22,052 nucleotides of DNA from an uncultured Ignavibacteria bacterium (GTDB lineage: Bacteria; Bacteroidota; Ignavibacteria; Tepidaquicellales; Tepidaquicellaceae). Numbering within the stretch: position 1 is the first letter of the stretch; the number at the start of each line of letters is the position of its first letter. Below, piece by piece: positions 15,197 through 21,737 of the stretch. The position numbers and the translations under genes were made by a program. Location: assembly GCA_937924675.1 (NCBI GenBank), contig CALEVL010000341.1, positions 1-22,052 on the forward strand. The letters run 5' to 3'. Under the pieces are notes generated by a model, which was given only the letters and a program-made list of their open reading frames with translations, did no database searches and was not told where the DNA came from.

Positions 15197-15493
15197 ATGA
15201 AAACAATTCTCGTAAGGCCGCTAATCACGGAAAAGAATACAAATCTTCAGGAGTCGCTGAATCAATATGCATTTGAGGTTGGCCGTGATTCCAATAAGAT
15301 CGAAATCGCAAGGGCAGTTGAAAAGAAATTCAATGTAAGAGTTGAGAAGGTCAGGACAATCGTATCCAAGGGCAAGAGCAAATCACAGATGACCAAGAAG
15401 GGAAGATTCGCAGGATACAGGGCTGATAGGAAGAAAGCGATTGTGACTCTACATAAGGAAGATAAGATCGATTTTCTCGGAGTCATTGACTAG
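15197..15493 (+). CDS. rplW: 50S ribosomal protein L23
   Basis: L23 lies at the tunnel exit and docks trigger factor and SRP. The 98-residue product has the typical LVRPLITEKNT start, FEVGRDSNKIEI, and the internal basic loop around KGKSKSQMTKKGRFAG. It is the last ribosomal gene of the block. In nearly all bacteria rplB (L2) follows rplW directly; here a different ORF begins 33 bases later. Confidence 0.96.
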   Translation: MKTILVRPLITEKNTNLQESLNQYAFEVGRDSNKIEIARAVEKKFNVRVEKVRTIVSKGKSKSQMTKKGRFAGYRADRKKAIVTLHKEDKIDFLGVID

Positions 15494-15526
15494 GACGACT
15501 TAACTTAAATCCCGAAAGAAACAGGG

Positions 15527-15712
15527 ATGCCTTCTAAAGAACTTTCCGCGAGAATACCTTTGCGGAACAAAATTCGGAAAAGCAGAGAAGAGTTACTCAA
15601 AAATAAACTAAAGCTCGATGAAAAAGTCATCGGGCTTTTAGTGCATTCACAAGGAACCATGAAGAGCCGTTCTTTTACAAATGATGTCGAGACTACAATG
15701 AATGTAAAATGA
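15527..15712 (+). CDS. 61-codon ORF upstream of the PIN gene: possible antitoxin or leader peptide
   Basis: I do not recognise this 61-residue product. It is basic and helical in its first half (Arg/Lys-rich to about residue 31) and polar at the end. Three observations favour real translation: an ATG with a purine-rich GAAAGAAACAGGG just upstream, an ATGA overlap with the start of the PIN gene (stop 15710-15712, next ATG 15709-15711), and a position that antitoxins often hold relative to PIN toxins. Against a normal protein, a near-perfect terminator-like hairpin occupies codons 28-38. It may be an antitoxin, a regulatory leader ORF, or not translated at all. Confidence 0.45.
   Translation: MPSKELSARIPLRNKIRKSREELLKNKLKLDEKVIGLLVHSQGTMKSRSFTNDVETTMNVK
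15610..15640 (+). terminator. Intrinsic terminator-like hairpin after rplW
   Basis: AAAGCTCGATGA (15610-15621) pairs with TCATCGGGCTTT (15627-15638) over 12 pairs, with a single G-U, around an AAAAG loop. The right arm ends in TTTTAG, so the T tract is short and partly inside the stem. This resembles the AAGCCCG..CGGGCTT terminator after the sigma factor gene. It would end or attenuate transcription leaving the ribosomal block before the PIN and sigma factor genes. Confidence 0.6.
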
Positions 15713-16161
15713 AATCCGGGAATGAAGCGTTTCTCGACACGCATATATTCGCCGATCATCTAACTTTCAAAAGCAAGGAAAGTTCTTTCCTGCTAAAATG
15801 TCTTGAATCATTTGATCATTGTTATACATCGGTCATAAATGTTGGCGAAGTTCTATCGGCCTGCAAAAACAAAAAGCAGGCAGAACTTGCAAAGAGAGCA
15901 TTTTACGGTGCAGGACTTCTGGGAATTCCTTACAGATATTCAGAACGACTCGGACAGATCCTCAGAGATGTGAAGTCAAAGGAGACCAATAATTACAGAG
16001 ATGCTTTGATTATTATGATGTGTTCTGAAACAAAACTGACACTTGTGACATTTGATGCTGAAAGGTATCTGTCACTTTCAAAGAAATTCGGCGTAAAAGT
16101 TATAGGCAGAAAAGCCATAGAAGAAACAATTTTTAAGCAAACAAAAAACAATCCGGCATGA
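15709..16161 (+). CDS. PIN-domain nuclease, VapC-like
   Basis: The 150-residue protein has the PIN-fold acidic set in order: Asp10 in FLDTHIFADH, Glu47 in NVGEVLSA, Asp98 in NYRDALII and Asp116 in TLVTFDAERY. Such residues bind Mg2+ or Mn2+ and cleave single-stranded RNA; VapC toxins cut tRNA or rRNA. The acidic residues are all present, so catalysis is plausible. It overlaps the 61-codon ORF upstream by four bases (ATGA), and its own stop overlaps the sigma factor start by ATGA as well. There is no Shine-Dalgarno sequence in front of it. It could be a toxin, or a housekeeping RNase tied to sigma factor expression; sequence alone does not decide. Confidence 0.78.
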   Translation: MKSGNEAFLDTHIFADHLTFKSKESSFLLKCLESFDHCYTSVINVGEVLSACKNKKQAELAKRAFYGAGLLGIPYRYSERLGQILRDVKSKETNNYRDALIIMMCSETKLTLVTFDAERYLSLSKKFGVKVIGRKAIEETIFKQTKNNPA

Positions 16162-17015
16162 AACTAGGAAAACAGTACACAAGCAGGGAGAACCAGTCAA
16201 CTGATATCTATCTTAAGGAGATCAGTAAGACTACACCCCTTTCCGTTGAACAGGAGATTGAATATGCGAAGAGAATCAAGAAGGGCGATAAGAAAGCGCT
16301 GGATGCACTTGTAAAAGCAAACTTAAGATTCGTTGTCAGTGTTGCCAAGCAATATCAGAATCAGGGATTATCACTTAATGATCTGATTAATGAGGGAAAC
16401 CTTGGTTTGATAAAGGCAGCAAAGAAGTTTGATGAGACCAGAGGATTCAAGTTTATCTCTTATGCAGTATGGTGGATCAGGCAGTCTATTCTTCAGGCGC
16501 TTGCTGAGCAATCGAGAGTAGTAAGGCTTCCGCTGAATATCGTACAGCAGAAGAGTAAAATTGCAAAAACAATCAGCGAACTTGAGCAGAAGAACGAAAG
16601 AGCTCCAAACGTTCTTGAGATTGCGGAGAAGCTTGACATGAGTATATGGGAAGTTCAGGAGACGTTAAAGAATTCCGGAGGACACGTTTCGGTTGATGCA
16701 CCAAGCATTCACGGTGAAGATACAAAACTCATTGACATTATGCCTGACAAGCAGGAAAAAATGCCGGACATGAATCTTATGAAGGATTCATTGAGAATAG
16801 AAATTGACAGAGCGCTTGATACGCTTTCCCAAAGAGAGAAGGAAGTTGTGAAACTCTATTACGGGCTGGAAAAAGAAAACCCGCTAACGTTGGAAGAGAT
16901 TGGCGATAAGTATAAGCTTACAAGAGAAAGAGTAAGACAGATCAAAGAGAAGGCGATCAGAAGATTAAGACAAGCGTCCAGAAGTAAAGCTCTTAAGACC
17001 TACTTAGGTCAATAA
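16158..17015 (+). CDS. rpoD: Primary RNA polymerase sigma factor (RpoD/SigA type)
   Basis: The 285-residue sigma-70 protein lacks region 1.1, as is usual for primary sigma factors of the Bacteroidetes/Chlorobi group. Region 1.2 is at about 15-45. Region 2 (50-120) holds the polymerase-binding NLRFVVSVAKQYQ and the -10-reading GFKFISYAVWWIRQSI (96-111). Region 3 is about 125-200. Region 4 holds the -35-reading helix-turn-helix TLEEIGDKYKLTRERVRQIK (244-263). The start aligns with the usual N-terminus of this family, so the four-base overlap with the PIN gene is real and not a start-site error. With no Shine-Dalgarno, translation probably depends on ribosomes finishing the PIN gene. A strong terminator follows. 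Confidence 0.93.
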   Translation: MKLGKQYTSRENQSTDIYLKEISKTTPLSVEQEIEYAKRIKKGDKKALDALVKANLRFVVSVAKQYQNQGLSLNDLINEGNLGLIKAAKKFDETRGFKFISYAVWWIRQSILQALAEQSRVVRLPLNIVQQKSKIAKTISELEQKNERAPNVLEIAEKLDMSIWEVQETLKNSGGHVSVDAPSIHGEDTKLIDIMPDKQEKMPDMNLMKDSLRIEIDRALDTLSQREKEVVKLYYGLEKENPLTLEEIGDKYKLTRERVRQIKEKAIRRLRQASRSKALKTYLGQ

Positions 17016-17041
17016 AAATTTATTCAGACTCGTTTTTCATC

Positions 17042-17077
17042 AAGCCCGTGCATAAGATGTGCGGGCTTGTTTTTTTA
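17042..17077 (+). terminator. Rho-independent terminator of the sigma factor unit
   Basis: AAGCCCGTGCA (17042-17052) pairs with TGTGCGGGCTT (17058-17068) over 11 pairs, with two G-U, around a TAAGA loop. Eight T follow one G after the stem. It begins 26 bases past the sigma factor stop and is the clearest terminator in the window. Confidence 0.9.
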
Positions 17078-17100
17078 TAGTTCGTCATAGACAGTGTGAA

Positions 17101-17131
17101 CCATGGGAATCCACCCCCTTGGGGAAAGTTT
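17101..17131. repeat. 31-base dispersed repeat, copy 1
   Basis: This 31-base segment starting CCATGGGAATCC and ending GGAAAGTTT is found again at 21738-21768 with 29 of 31 bases identical, in the same orientation. It directly abuts the palindromic REP-like element. Confidence 0.8.
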
Positions 17132-17202
17132 TTGTGGTGTCGGGACTTCCGTCCCGACACATGTTGACTATTTGCGTCAGGACGAAAGTCCTGACGCCAC
17201 AA
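17132..17202. repeat. REP/BIME-like element: two perfect hairpins inside an outer inverted repeat
   Basis: Hairpin A is GTGTCGGGAC-TTCC-GTCCCGACAC (17137-17160). Hairpin B is GCGTCAGGAC-GAAA-GTCCTGACGC (17174-17197). Each has ten perfect pairs and a four-base loop. The flanks TTGTGGTGTCGGGAC (17132-17146) and GTCCTGACGCCACAA (17188-17202) are also inverted repeats of each other (13 of 15), so the two hairpins are diverged copies in opposite orientation. This is the layout of paired REP sequences, which are mobilised by RAYT (TnpA-REP) transposases. No such transposase gene is in the window. Confidence 0.85.
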
Positions 17203-17309
17203 TAAAATCACCTTTATGCAAGGCTATTTTTTAGATTCGCTTATCTATTTAGTAACAAGTTGAAGGATACCAGGTTCTTGATTTAACTACGGACTGTTAA
17301 CTAAAGCTA

Positions 17310-18800
17310 CTAACTATTAAGCTGTTCTAACTTACTTAATTTTTTCATTAACCATCTATAGTTTACCAGTTGCGAACCTTCGATTTCCTTTTTTAATAAT
17401 GAAAGATCTGTTTTGATTTCACCCAGTTTTATCTTATACAGAATAAGAATATATTTTACAAAGTTTTGTCTCACCTTAATCAGATTACTGCTTAACGATT
17501 TAACATTTTTAAGAAAGTGTTTGAAACTGTCAATCTGGTAAAAAAACTGATCGCTCCTGTCAAGTTCATAGTAAATTCTCAGATACATATTGTTTGCACG
17601 CAGCTTTTCACTGATATTGTTGTATTTTGGAATGCTCAGATACTCTAGAGCTTCTTCAAAATTGTCTTTTACAAATTCCAGCTCAGCTCGGGCATGGTTA
17701 ACAACATTAGATCTTTCGTTTTCTGGCACCAAATCTTTATACCTTTCTATAAACTTTTCCGCAAAATTTACCTCGCCGGCTTTTACTGCAGTAAGAAACG
17801 CATACATAAACCATTCCGAATACATTTTTCCGTCTTCGGTTAGAATATCCTTGTCCAGCATACCGGTTATCAGTTCAAACTCGTCTTTACTGTAGTCCTT
17901 CCCGGGTTTTAGATTCATGTCCCAGCAATAGGATAGTAATGCTACATAGATCATATCGTTTTCAGAATTATCAAGTATATACTGATTTTTTTCAAGCAGC
18001 AGTTTTAAACTGTAAAATGTTTTATCATTCTTTCTATCTGTCATCAGTCTGATTGTAAGACTAAACAACTCTACAGCAATCTCCTTTTTAAAACCTGATT
18101 TGTCGATTAAATCTAACAGAGGTGATAAACTGCTCAAATCATATTTCTTATTAAACTGACTGACATGTTGAACGGCAACAGCATATAATCTGAGAAGTCT
18201 GACAAGTGAAAACTTCCACATACTGTCAATTTGAATCTGAATGTCTGTTGTCTTAACGGTTGTATCTCTTTTTATGAGATGCTTACGGTTAATTTCTTCA
18301 ACTTGTGTTGTTCTGAGATAGTATTCGGCATTCCTCGTTTTATTTCCCTCCAGATACAGTTTTGTCTTTTGAAACTGTTTCTGATAAAATTCATTCAGAT
18401 CTCTTCTCTGATATATTTCAAGAAGATTTATGTGCTGATCAAATTTTTCACTTCTGAATAAGCTATAGGAAATATAATCTTCTGCAAGTTTGAATAAATT
18501 GCTGCCTAATCTTCTTATAACATCGTCTCTGAAACCGGAATCAGGATACAGCGAATTGTAAACGCTCTTTTTATTAAAATCCGGCTGATCAAAAGAAGGA
18601 TAGTATTTTTTGATTTTGTCAAAAAACGCCGCCACTTCCGCTCTGTTATTTAGAAACGGCGAATGAACAAACTTATCAAATTCTCGGAATTCACTTTTAG
18701 AAAAAGATTGAAGAAGCTGAATCACGTTACTTCTGCTGAATGATACTCTGCTCTTTTTAATCAAAGACTTCATTATAATGTTTTGTACAGTTTGGGACAT
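17310..18800 (-). CDS. Uncharacterised long alpha-helical protein
   Basis: The function of this 496-residue product is not recognised. It has no signal peptide or membrane segment. It is rich in Lys, Leu, Phe and Tyr, and regularly spaced amphipathic helices suggest a TPR-like or other helical-repeat scaffold. The N-terminal stretch LLQSFSKSEFREFDKFVHSP (about residues 29-48), followed by FFDKIKKYYPSF, resembles a recurring hypothetical family I recall from Ignavibacteria and Bacteroidetes. The start could be the ATG at 18800 or the internal Met10 (18773); neither has a Shine-Dalgarno. The gene is visibly more AT-rich than the ribosomal block. It stands alone on the minus strand. Confidence 0.6.
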   Translation of the reverse strand: MSQTVQNIIMKSLIKKSRVSFSRSNVIQLLQSFSKSEFREFDKFVHSPFLNNRAEVAAFFDKIKKYYPSFDQPDFNKKSVYNSLYPDSGFRDDVIRRLGSNLFKLAEDYISYSLFRSEKFDQHINLLEIYQRRDLNEFYQKQFQKTKLYLEGNKTRNAEYYLRTTQVEEINRKHLIKRDTTVKTTDIQIQIDSMWKFSLVRLLRLYAVAVQHVSQFNKKYDLSSLSPLLDLIDKSGFKKEIAVELFSLTIRLMTDRKNDKTFYSLKLLLEKNQYILDNSENDMIYVALLSYCWDMNLKPGKDYSKDEFELITGMLDKDILTEDGKMYSEWFMYAFLTAVKAGEVNFAEKFIERYKDLVPENERSNVVNHARAELEFVKDNFEEALEYLSIPKYNNISEKLRANNMYLRIYYELDRSDQFFYQIDSFKHFLKNVKSLSSNLIKVRQNFVKYILILYKIKLGEIKTDLSLLKKEIEGSQLVNYRWLMKKLSKLEQLNS

Positions 18801-18901
18801 TAATTTAATTAAAAGCTCAATAAAATAGGCACTAATTAATTAGAATCCCATATTTCGACAAATGGAACTAAAAATACTTGGGACAATTTCAAAAAACTTT
18901 C

Positions 18902-18934
18902 TTTGCAAGGTTCTAGTTTGGCTGCGTATTTTTG
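18902..18934 (+). promoter_or_regulatory. Candidate promoter for the beta-propeller gene
   Basis: TATTTTTG (18927-18934) is an exact TAnnTTTG -7 box, and TTTG (18902-18905) lies 21 bases upstream, in the range of the Bacteroidetes -33 element. Read as a sigma-70 site, TTGCAA-18-TATTTT also works. Transcription would start near 18940, leaving a leader of about 195 bases. Confidence 0.4.
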
Positions 18935-18962
18935 TTATAGTTGATTTAAGAAATTAAACATT

Positions 18963-19020
18963 GCCTCAGTGAGAAATAATACTTTAAAGATATTATCGAT
19001 TTACCTCCCCTCACAGAGGC
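18963..19020 (+). promoter_or_regulatory. Leader inverted repeat upstream of the propeller gene
   Basis: GCCTCAGTGA (18963-18972) and TCACAGAGGC (19011-19020) match as inverted repeats in 9 of 10 positions around a 38-base loop. If transcription starts near 18940 this would form in the leader RNA. The role is unknown. Confidence 0.35.
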
Positions 19021-19136
19021 TTGACTTTAAGCCCTTAAAAAAGCTAACGAGTATTTTACGGCAAAGTCCGAAACAGAAATGCAATATTTTGATATTCAGA
19101 GATAAACATAATCCATTAACTAAAATTTAACTTGAA

Positions 19137-21047
19137 ATGAACAAACATCTGAAAAACATGAAACACTTGCATTTAAAATTTTTCATAATATTGTCTGCAT
19201 TAAGCATTTATAGTGCAAACATCAATGCGCAATGGACTAATTTATATAACGGCACAGGTGATGGTGAAGATCGCGCAAATCATATTACTGTTGACAGCAA
19301 AAAAAATACTTATGTGACCGGAAGCAGCAAGGGAATCGGATCAAACTTTGATTACCTTACAATAAAATATGATTCAAGCGGAGTGCTTATATGGTCGCAA
19401 AGATATAACGGACCAGCTAACGACATTGATCACCCGACGGATATCGAAGTTGATACTTCCGGAAATGTTTATGTTACCGGTTACAGTATCGGAATTGAAA
19501 CTGATTGCGATTATGCAACAATAAAATACAATTCAAATGGAGTGTCGCAATGGACTCAAAGATTTAATGGCTTAGACAGTTTATATGACAAAGCAACAGA
19601 AATTGCAATTGATAATACGGGGAATATTATAGTAACAGGGTACAGCGGGGTACCCATATACGGATATGATTATATGACAATAAAATACAACAGCAGCGGT
19701 GTTGTACAGTGGTCAAAGACATATAACGGAACCGGTAATTACATCGACAATGCAAACTATGTTGTCGCAGATGTTTCGGGAAATGTATATGTGACAGGTA
19801 CAAGCTATGGATTGGACAGCGAGTATGATTTTCTGACGATCAAATACAATTCATCAGGAACTTTGCTATGGTCAAGCAGAGGTAATGGAACAAGCAATAC
19901 TTATGACGAAGCGAAGAAAGTCGTGGTAGACAATTTAGGGAATGTCTATGTAACCGGAGACAGCTATGGCGTCGGATCTCTTTCGGATTATCTAACAGCA
20001 AAATATAATTCAGCAGGTGTTATCCAATGGAGTCACAGATATGATGAAGCAAACAGCTATGATTATGCAAATGATATTGAAGTGGATAATTCAGGAAATG
20101 TCTATGTCACAGGTAGCGGATATGGAAATTCGAACTATAGTAATATTTCCACAATTAAGTATAACACTACAGGAGCAGTTCAATGGATAAAAGTATATAA
20201 TGGAATTGCCAGTTTATATGATGAAGGAAAAGATCTTGTTGTCGATAATTCGGGAAATGTATATGTAACGGGAGTATCAGCTACAGGACCAATCGCTATC
20301 TCAGATCATGACATGACTACATTAAAATATGACTCAGCCGGCAACAGCCGCGGTATTATTATATATAATGGAAGCGGCGAATCACAGGACTGTGGAAATG
20401 CAATAGCGATTGATAATTCAGGAAACATTTATGTTGCAGGATTTACTACTGCTGTAAATGAAGATTTTATCACATCAAAGTATCTGCCGGTAGATTTTTC
20501 ACCAATAAATCTTCAGCTTGGTGCATTCATTCAGGGATTTTACAACAGCGGGAGCAACTCACAAACGGGAGATACAATAAAAGTAAAACTTAGATTAAGT
20601 TTCCCTCCTTACAATATCATAGACAGTGCATCGGCATTTTTGTCAGGTACAGGAAATGCGACAATTAATTTTTACAGTGCTCCTGATATGAACTATTATA
20701 TTTCAGTCGAGCACAGAAACAGTATCACGACATGGAGTGCAGATACAATACCGCTTTCAAACTCCGTCGTTAACCTGTATGATTTCTCAGATGCAGTGAC
20801 CAAAGCTTATGGAAGCAACATGATACAGTCGGATGCATCACCATTGAGATTTGCAATATTCAGCGGTGATGTAAATCAGGACGGAGTTATAGATGCGACT
20901 GATAATAGTTTGATAGATAATGATGCGTTTACTTTTACAACCGGCTATGTAAATACAGATGTGACGGGTGATGAAGTTGTAGATGCAAGTGATGCGGCGA
21001 TGGCGGATAATAATGCGTTCAATTTTGTGGGAGCGGTGACGCCATAG
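19137..21047 (+). CDS. Secreted SBBP-repeat beta-propeller protein with dockerin-like C-terminus
   Basis: The 636-residue protein has a signal peptide (hydrophobic residues about 14-25, cleavage likely after Ala31 in NINA-Q). Eight repeats of about 53 residues follow, each with a GNVYVTG-like strand (at 57, 110, 163, 216, 269, 321, 374 and 430), an LTIKYNSSG strand and usually a W-S/T-x-x-YNG strand, so it should fold as a beta-propeller. Residues about 455-570 form a beta-rich module. The tail has two Ca-binding loops, DVNQDGVIDATD (578-589) and DVTGDEVVDASD (608-619), as in type I dockerins. I recall such DATD/DNDAF tails on exported Ignavibacteria proteins. Its ligand is unknown; extracellular adhesion or matrix binding is a guess. 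Confidence 0.85.
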   Translation: MNKHLKNMKHLHLKFFIILSALSIYSANINAQWTNLYNGTGDGEDRANHITVDSKKNTYVTGSSKGIGSNFDYLTIKYDSSGVLIWSQRYNGPANDIDHPTDIEVDTSGNVYVTGYSIGIETDCDYATIKYNSNGVSQWTQRFNGLDSLYDKATEIAIDNTGNIIVTGYSGVPIYGYDYMTIKYNSSGVVQWSKTYNGTGNYIDNANYVVADVSGNVYVTGTSYGLDSEYDFLTIKYNSSGTLLWSSRGNGTSNTYDEAKKVVVDNLGNVYVTGDSYGVGSLSDYLTAKYNSAGVIQWSHRYDEANSYDYANDIEVDNSGNVYVTGSGYGNSNYSNISTIKYNTTGAVQWIKVYNGIASLYDEGKDLVVDNSGNVYVTGVSATGPIAISDHDMTTLKYDSAGNSRGIIIYNGSGESQDCGNAIAIDNSGNIYVAGFTTAVNEDFITSKYLPVDFSPINLQLGAFIQGFYNSGSNSQTGDTIKVKLRLSFPPYNIIDSASAFLSGTGNATINFYSAPDMNYYISVEHRNSITTWSADTIPLSNSVVNLYDFSDAVTKAYGSNMIQSDASPLRFAIFSGDVNQDGVIDATDNSLIDNDAFTFTTGYVNTDVTGDEVVDASDAAMADNNAFNFVGAVTP

Positions 21048-21090
21048 TTAGTGCGTTGTGTATATAGAAAGCGAATCAATTGAGAATATG

Positions 21091-21128
21091 AGTGTGGCAT
21101 ATTTTGGATATAACGAATATGCCACACT
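21091..21128 (+). terminator. Hairpin downstream of the propeller gene
   Basis: AGTGTGGCATATT (21091-21103) pairs perfectly with AATATGCCACACT (21116-21128) over 13 pairs around a 12-base loop. It begins 44 bases after the stop codon. Only TT(TC) follows the stem, so it may act as a weak or bidirectional terminator or as a 3' end stabiliser. Confidence 0.6.
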
Positions 21129-21227
21129 TTCAATATCAGGATGTATCGAATGTTGTTCTCGCAGAGTCATTTCCTGTAAAAAAATAGAAAGCAAAATGGC
21201 TCTGCCTTTCTTAAGTTTGCAATTAAC

Positions 21228-21347
21228 CTCAACGGGAATGAGCCAAGAAAACTGAAGACAGCAGAAGGCAAATTGGATATTGAGCTTCCTCAGTTGCGCA
21301 ACACAACGGAGCTTTACCGCTCAGAGATAATGGAACAAATCAAAAGA
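21228..21347 (+). pseudogene. Decayed fragment of an IS256/Mutator-family transposase
   Basis: Reading the frame that begins CTC at 21228 gives LNGNEPRKLKTAEGKLDIEL followed by PQLRNTTELYRSEIMEQIKR. This matches the recurring N-terminal segment of Mutator-type transposases, which typically reads RNGY-x-RRLKTAEG-x-(L/I)E(V/L)PQ(V/L)R-x-T-EPFRSE. About 40 residues are recognisable of a protein normally near 400. Upstream the frame meets a TAA at 21177-21179. Downstream the similarity ends where a dispersed repeat begins at 21348. There is no DDE catalytic region, so it is dead. The identification rests on recall of the family, not a search. Confidence 0.6.
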
Positions 21348-21376
21348 CAGCAATTTTTGCCGTTGTTGGTGTTCCC
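21348..21376 (-). repeat. Dispersed repeat copy A, inverted relative to 21814-21842
   Basis: Read on the minus strand this segment is GGGAACACC-AACAACGGC-AAAAATTGCTG. It matches GGGAACACCGAACAACGGC and the following bases at 21814-21842 with few changes. The copy begins right where transposase similarity stops. Confidence 0.6.
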
Positions 21377-21392
21377 ATGGGTCACCAACAAC
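21362..21392. repeat. Perfect 10-pair hairpin with a CCCATGGG-containing loop
   Basis: GTTGTTGGTG (21362-21371) and CACCAACAAC (21383-21392) are perfect inverted repeats around an 11-base loop that itself contains the palindrome CCCATGGG. Confidence 0.75.
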
Positions 21393-21551
21393 TTACCCCA
21401 ACCATTGAATCTTATAACCACCGCACACATTAAACTTGGATAGCTATGCAAACTGAAAAATGAAAATTCACTGAGGAGATGAATTGTACAGTATAGGGTA
21501 AATAGAATTCACTGAGGAGATGATAGGTATAGTAAAGGGTAAGTTGTTGGT
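21384..21551. repeat. 15-base inverted repeats enclosing two 41-base direct repeats
   Basis: ACCAACAACTTACCC (21384-21398) and GGGTAAGTTGTTGGT (21537-21551) are exact reverse complements. Between them the 18-mer AATTCACTGAGGAGATGA occurs at 21465-21482 and 21506-21523, a period of 41, each followed by a similar GTA..AGTA..GGGTAA tail. The left arm overlaps the right arm of the 21362-21392 hairpin, so the two structures exclude each other. Confidence 0.75.
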
Positions 21552-21593
21552 TATCCTCACTTCGTTTGGGAGCACAAATGACTGTGGTAATAG

Positions 21594-21619
21594 TAGAGAC
21601 GGATAATTATCCATCTCTA
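21594..21619. repeat. 26-base near-perfect palindrome
   Basis: TAGAGACGGATAA and TTATCCATCTCTA (arms 21594-21606 and 21607-21619) match as an inverted repeat in 12 of 13 positions with no spacer. This could be a dimeric protein-binding site or part of the repeat mosaic. Its right end (CCATCTCTATACCAA) is echoed in inverse orientation at 21890-21902 with two bases missing. Confidence 0.6.
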
Positions 21620-21737
21620 TACCAAACCATTTCGAATCTGCTGTTGCCTGATCGCAGAAACTAAATCAAGCCGTAATGTCTGCAGGGCAAATGGCCATCG
21701 GAGTTTAAAAATGCACCCGGCAGTCAGGCGGGGTGCC

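Larger units (their letters stand above)
18801..19136. other. 336-base AT-rich intergenic region between divergent genes
   Basis: This stretch separates the minus-strand helical protein gene from the plus-strand propeller gene. I see no coding frame with support. It holds the candidate promoter at 18902-18934 and the inverted repeat at 18963-19020; the rest shows nothing I can name. Confidence 0.7.

Noticed and set aside
15494..15708. Remnant of rplB or another ribosomal gene between rplW and the PIN gene
   Set aside because: I looked for the L2 N-terminal and GGGRNxxG-type signatures in all plus-strand frames and saw none.
17132..17202. CRISPR-like repeats
   Set aside because: There are only two palindromes, in opposite orientation, with no equal spacers and no cas genes. 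REP-like fits better.
21058..21255. 65-codon open frame after the propeller gene
   Set aside because: It runs through the 13-pair hairpin, has no recognisable motif, and its end overlaps the transposase fragment in another frame. Chance ORF.
21384..21551. Integron attC site
   Set aside because: The outer 15-mers are perfect inverted repeats, but the terminal RYYYAAC/GTTRRRY pattern is not satisfied and no integrase or cassette array is present.
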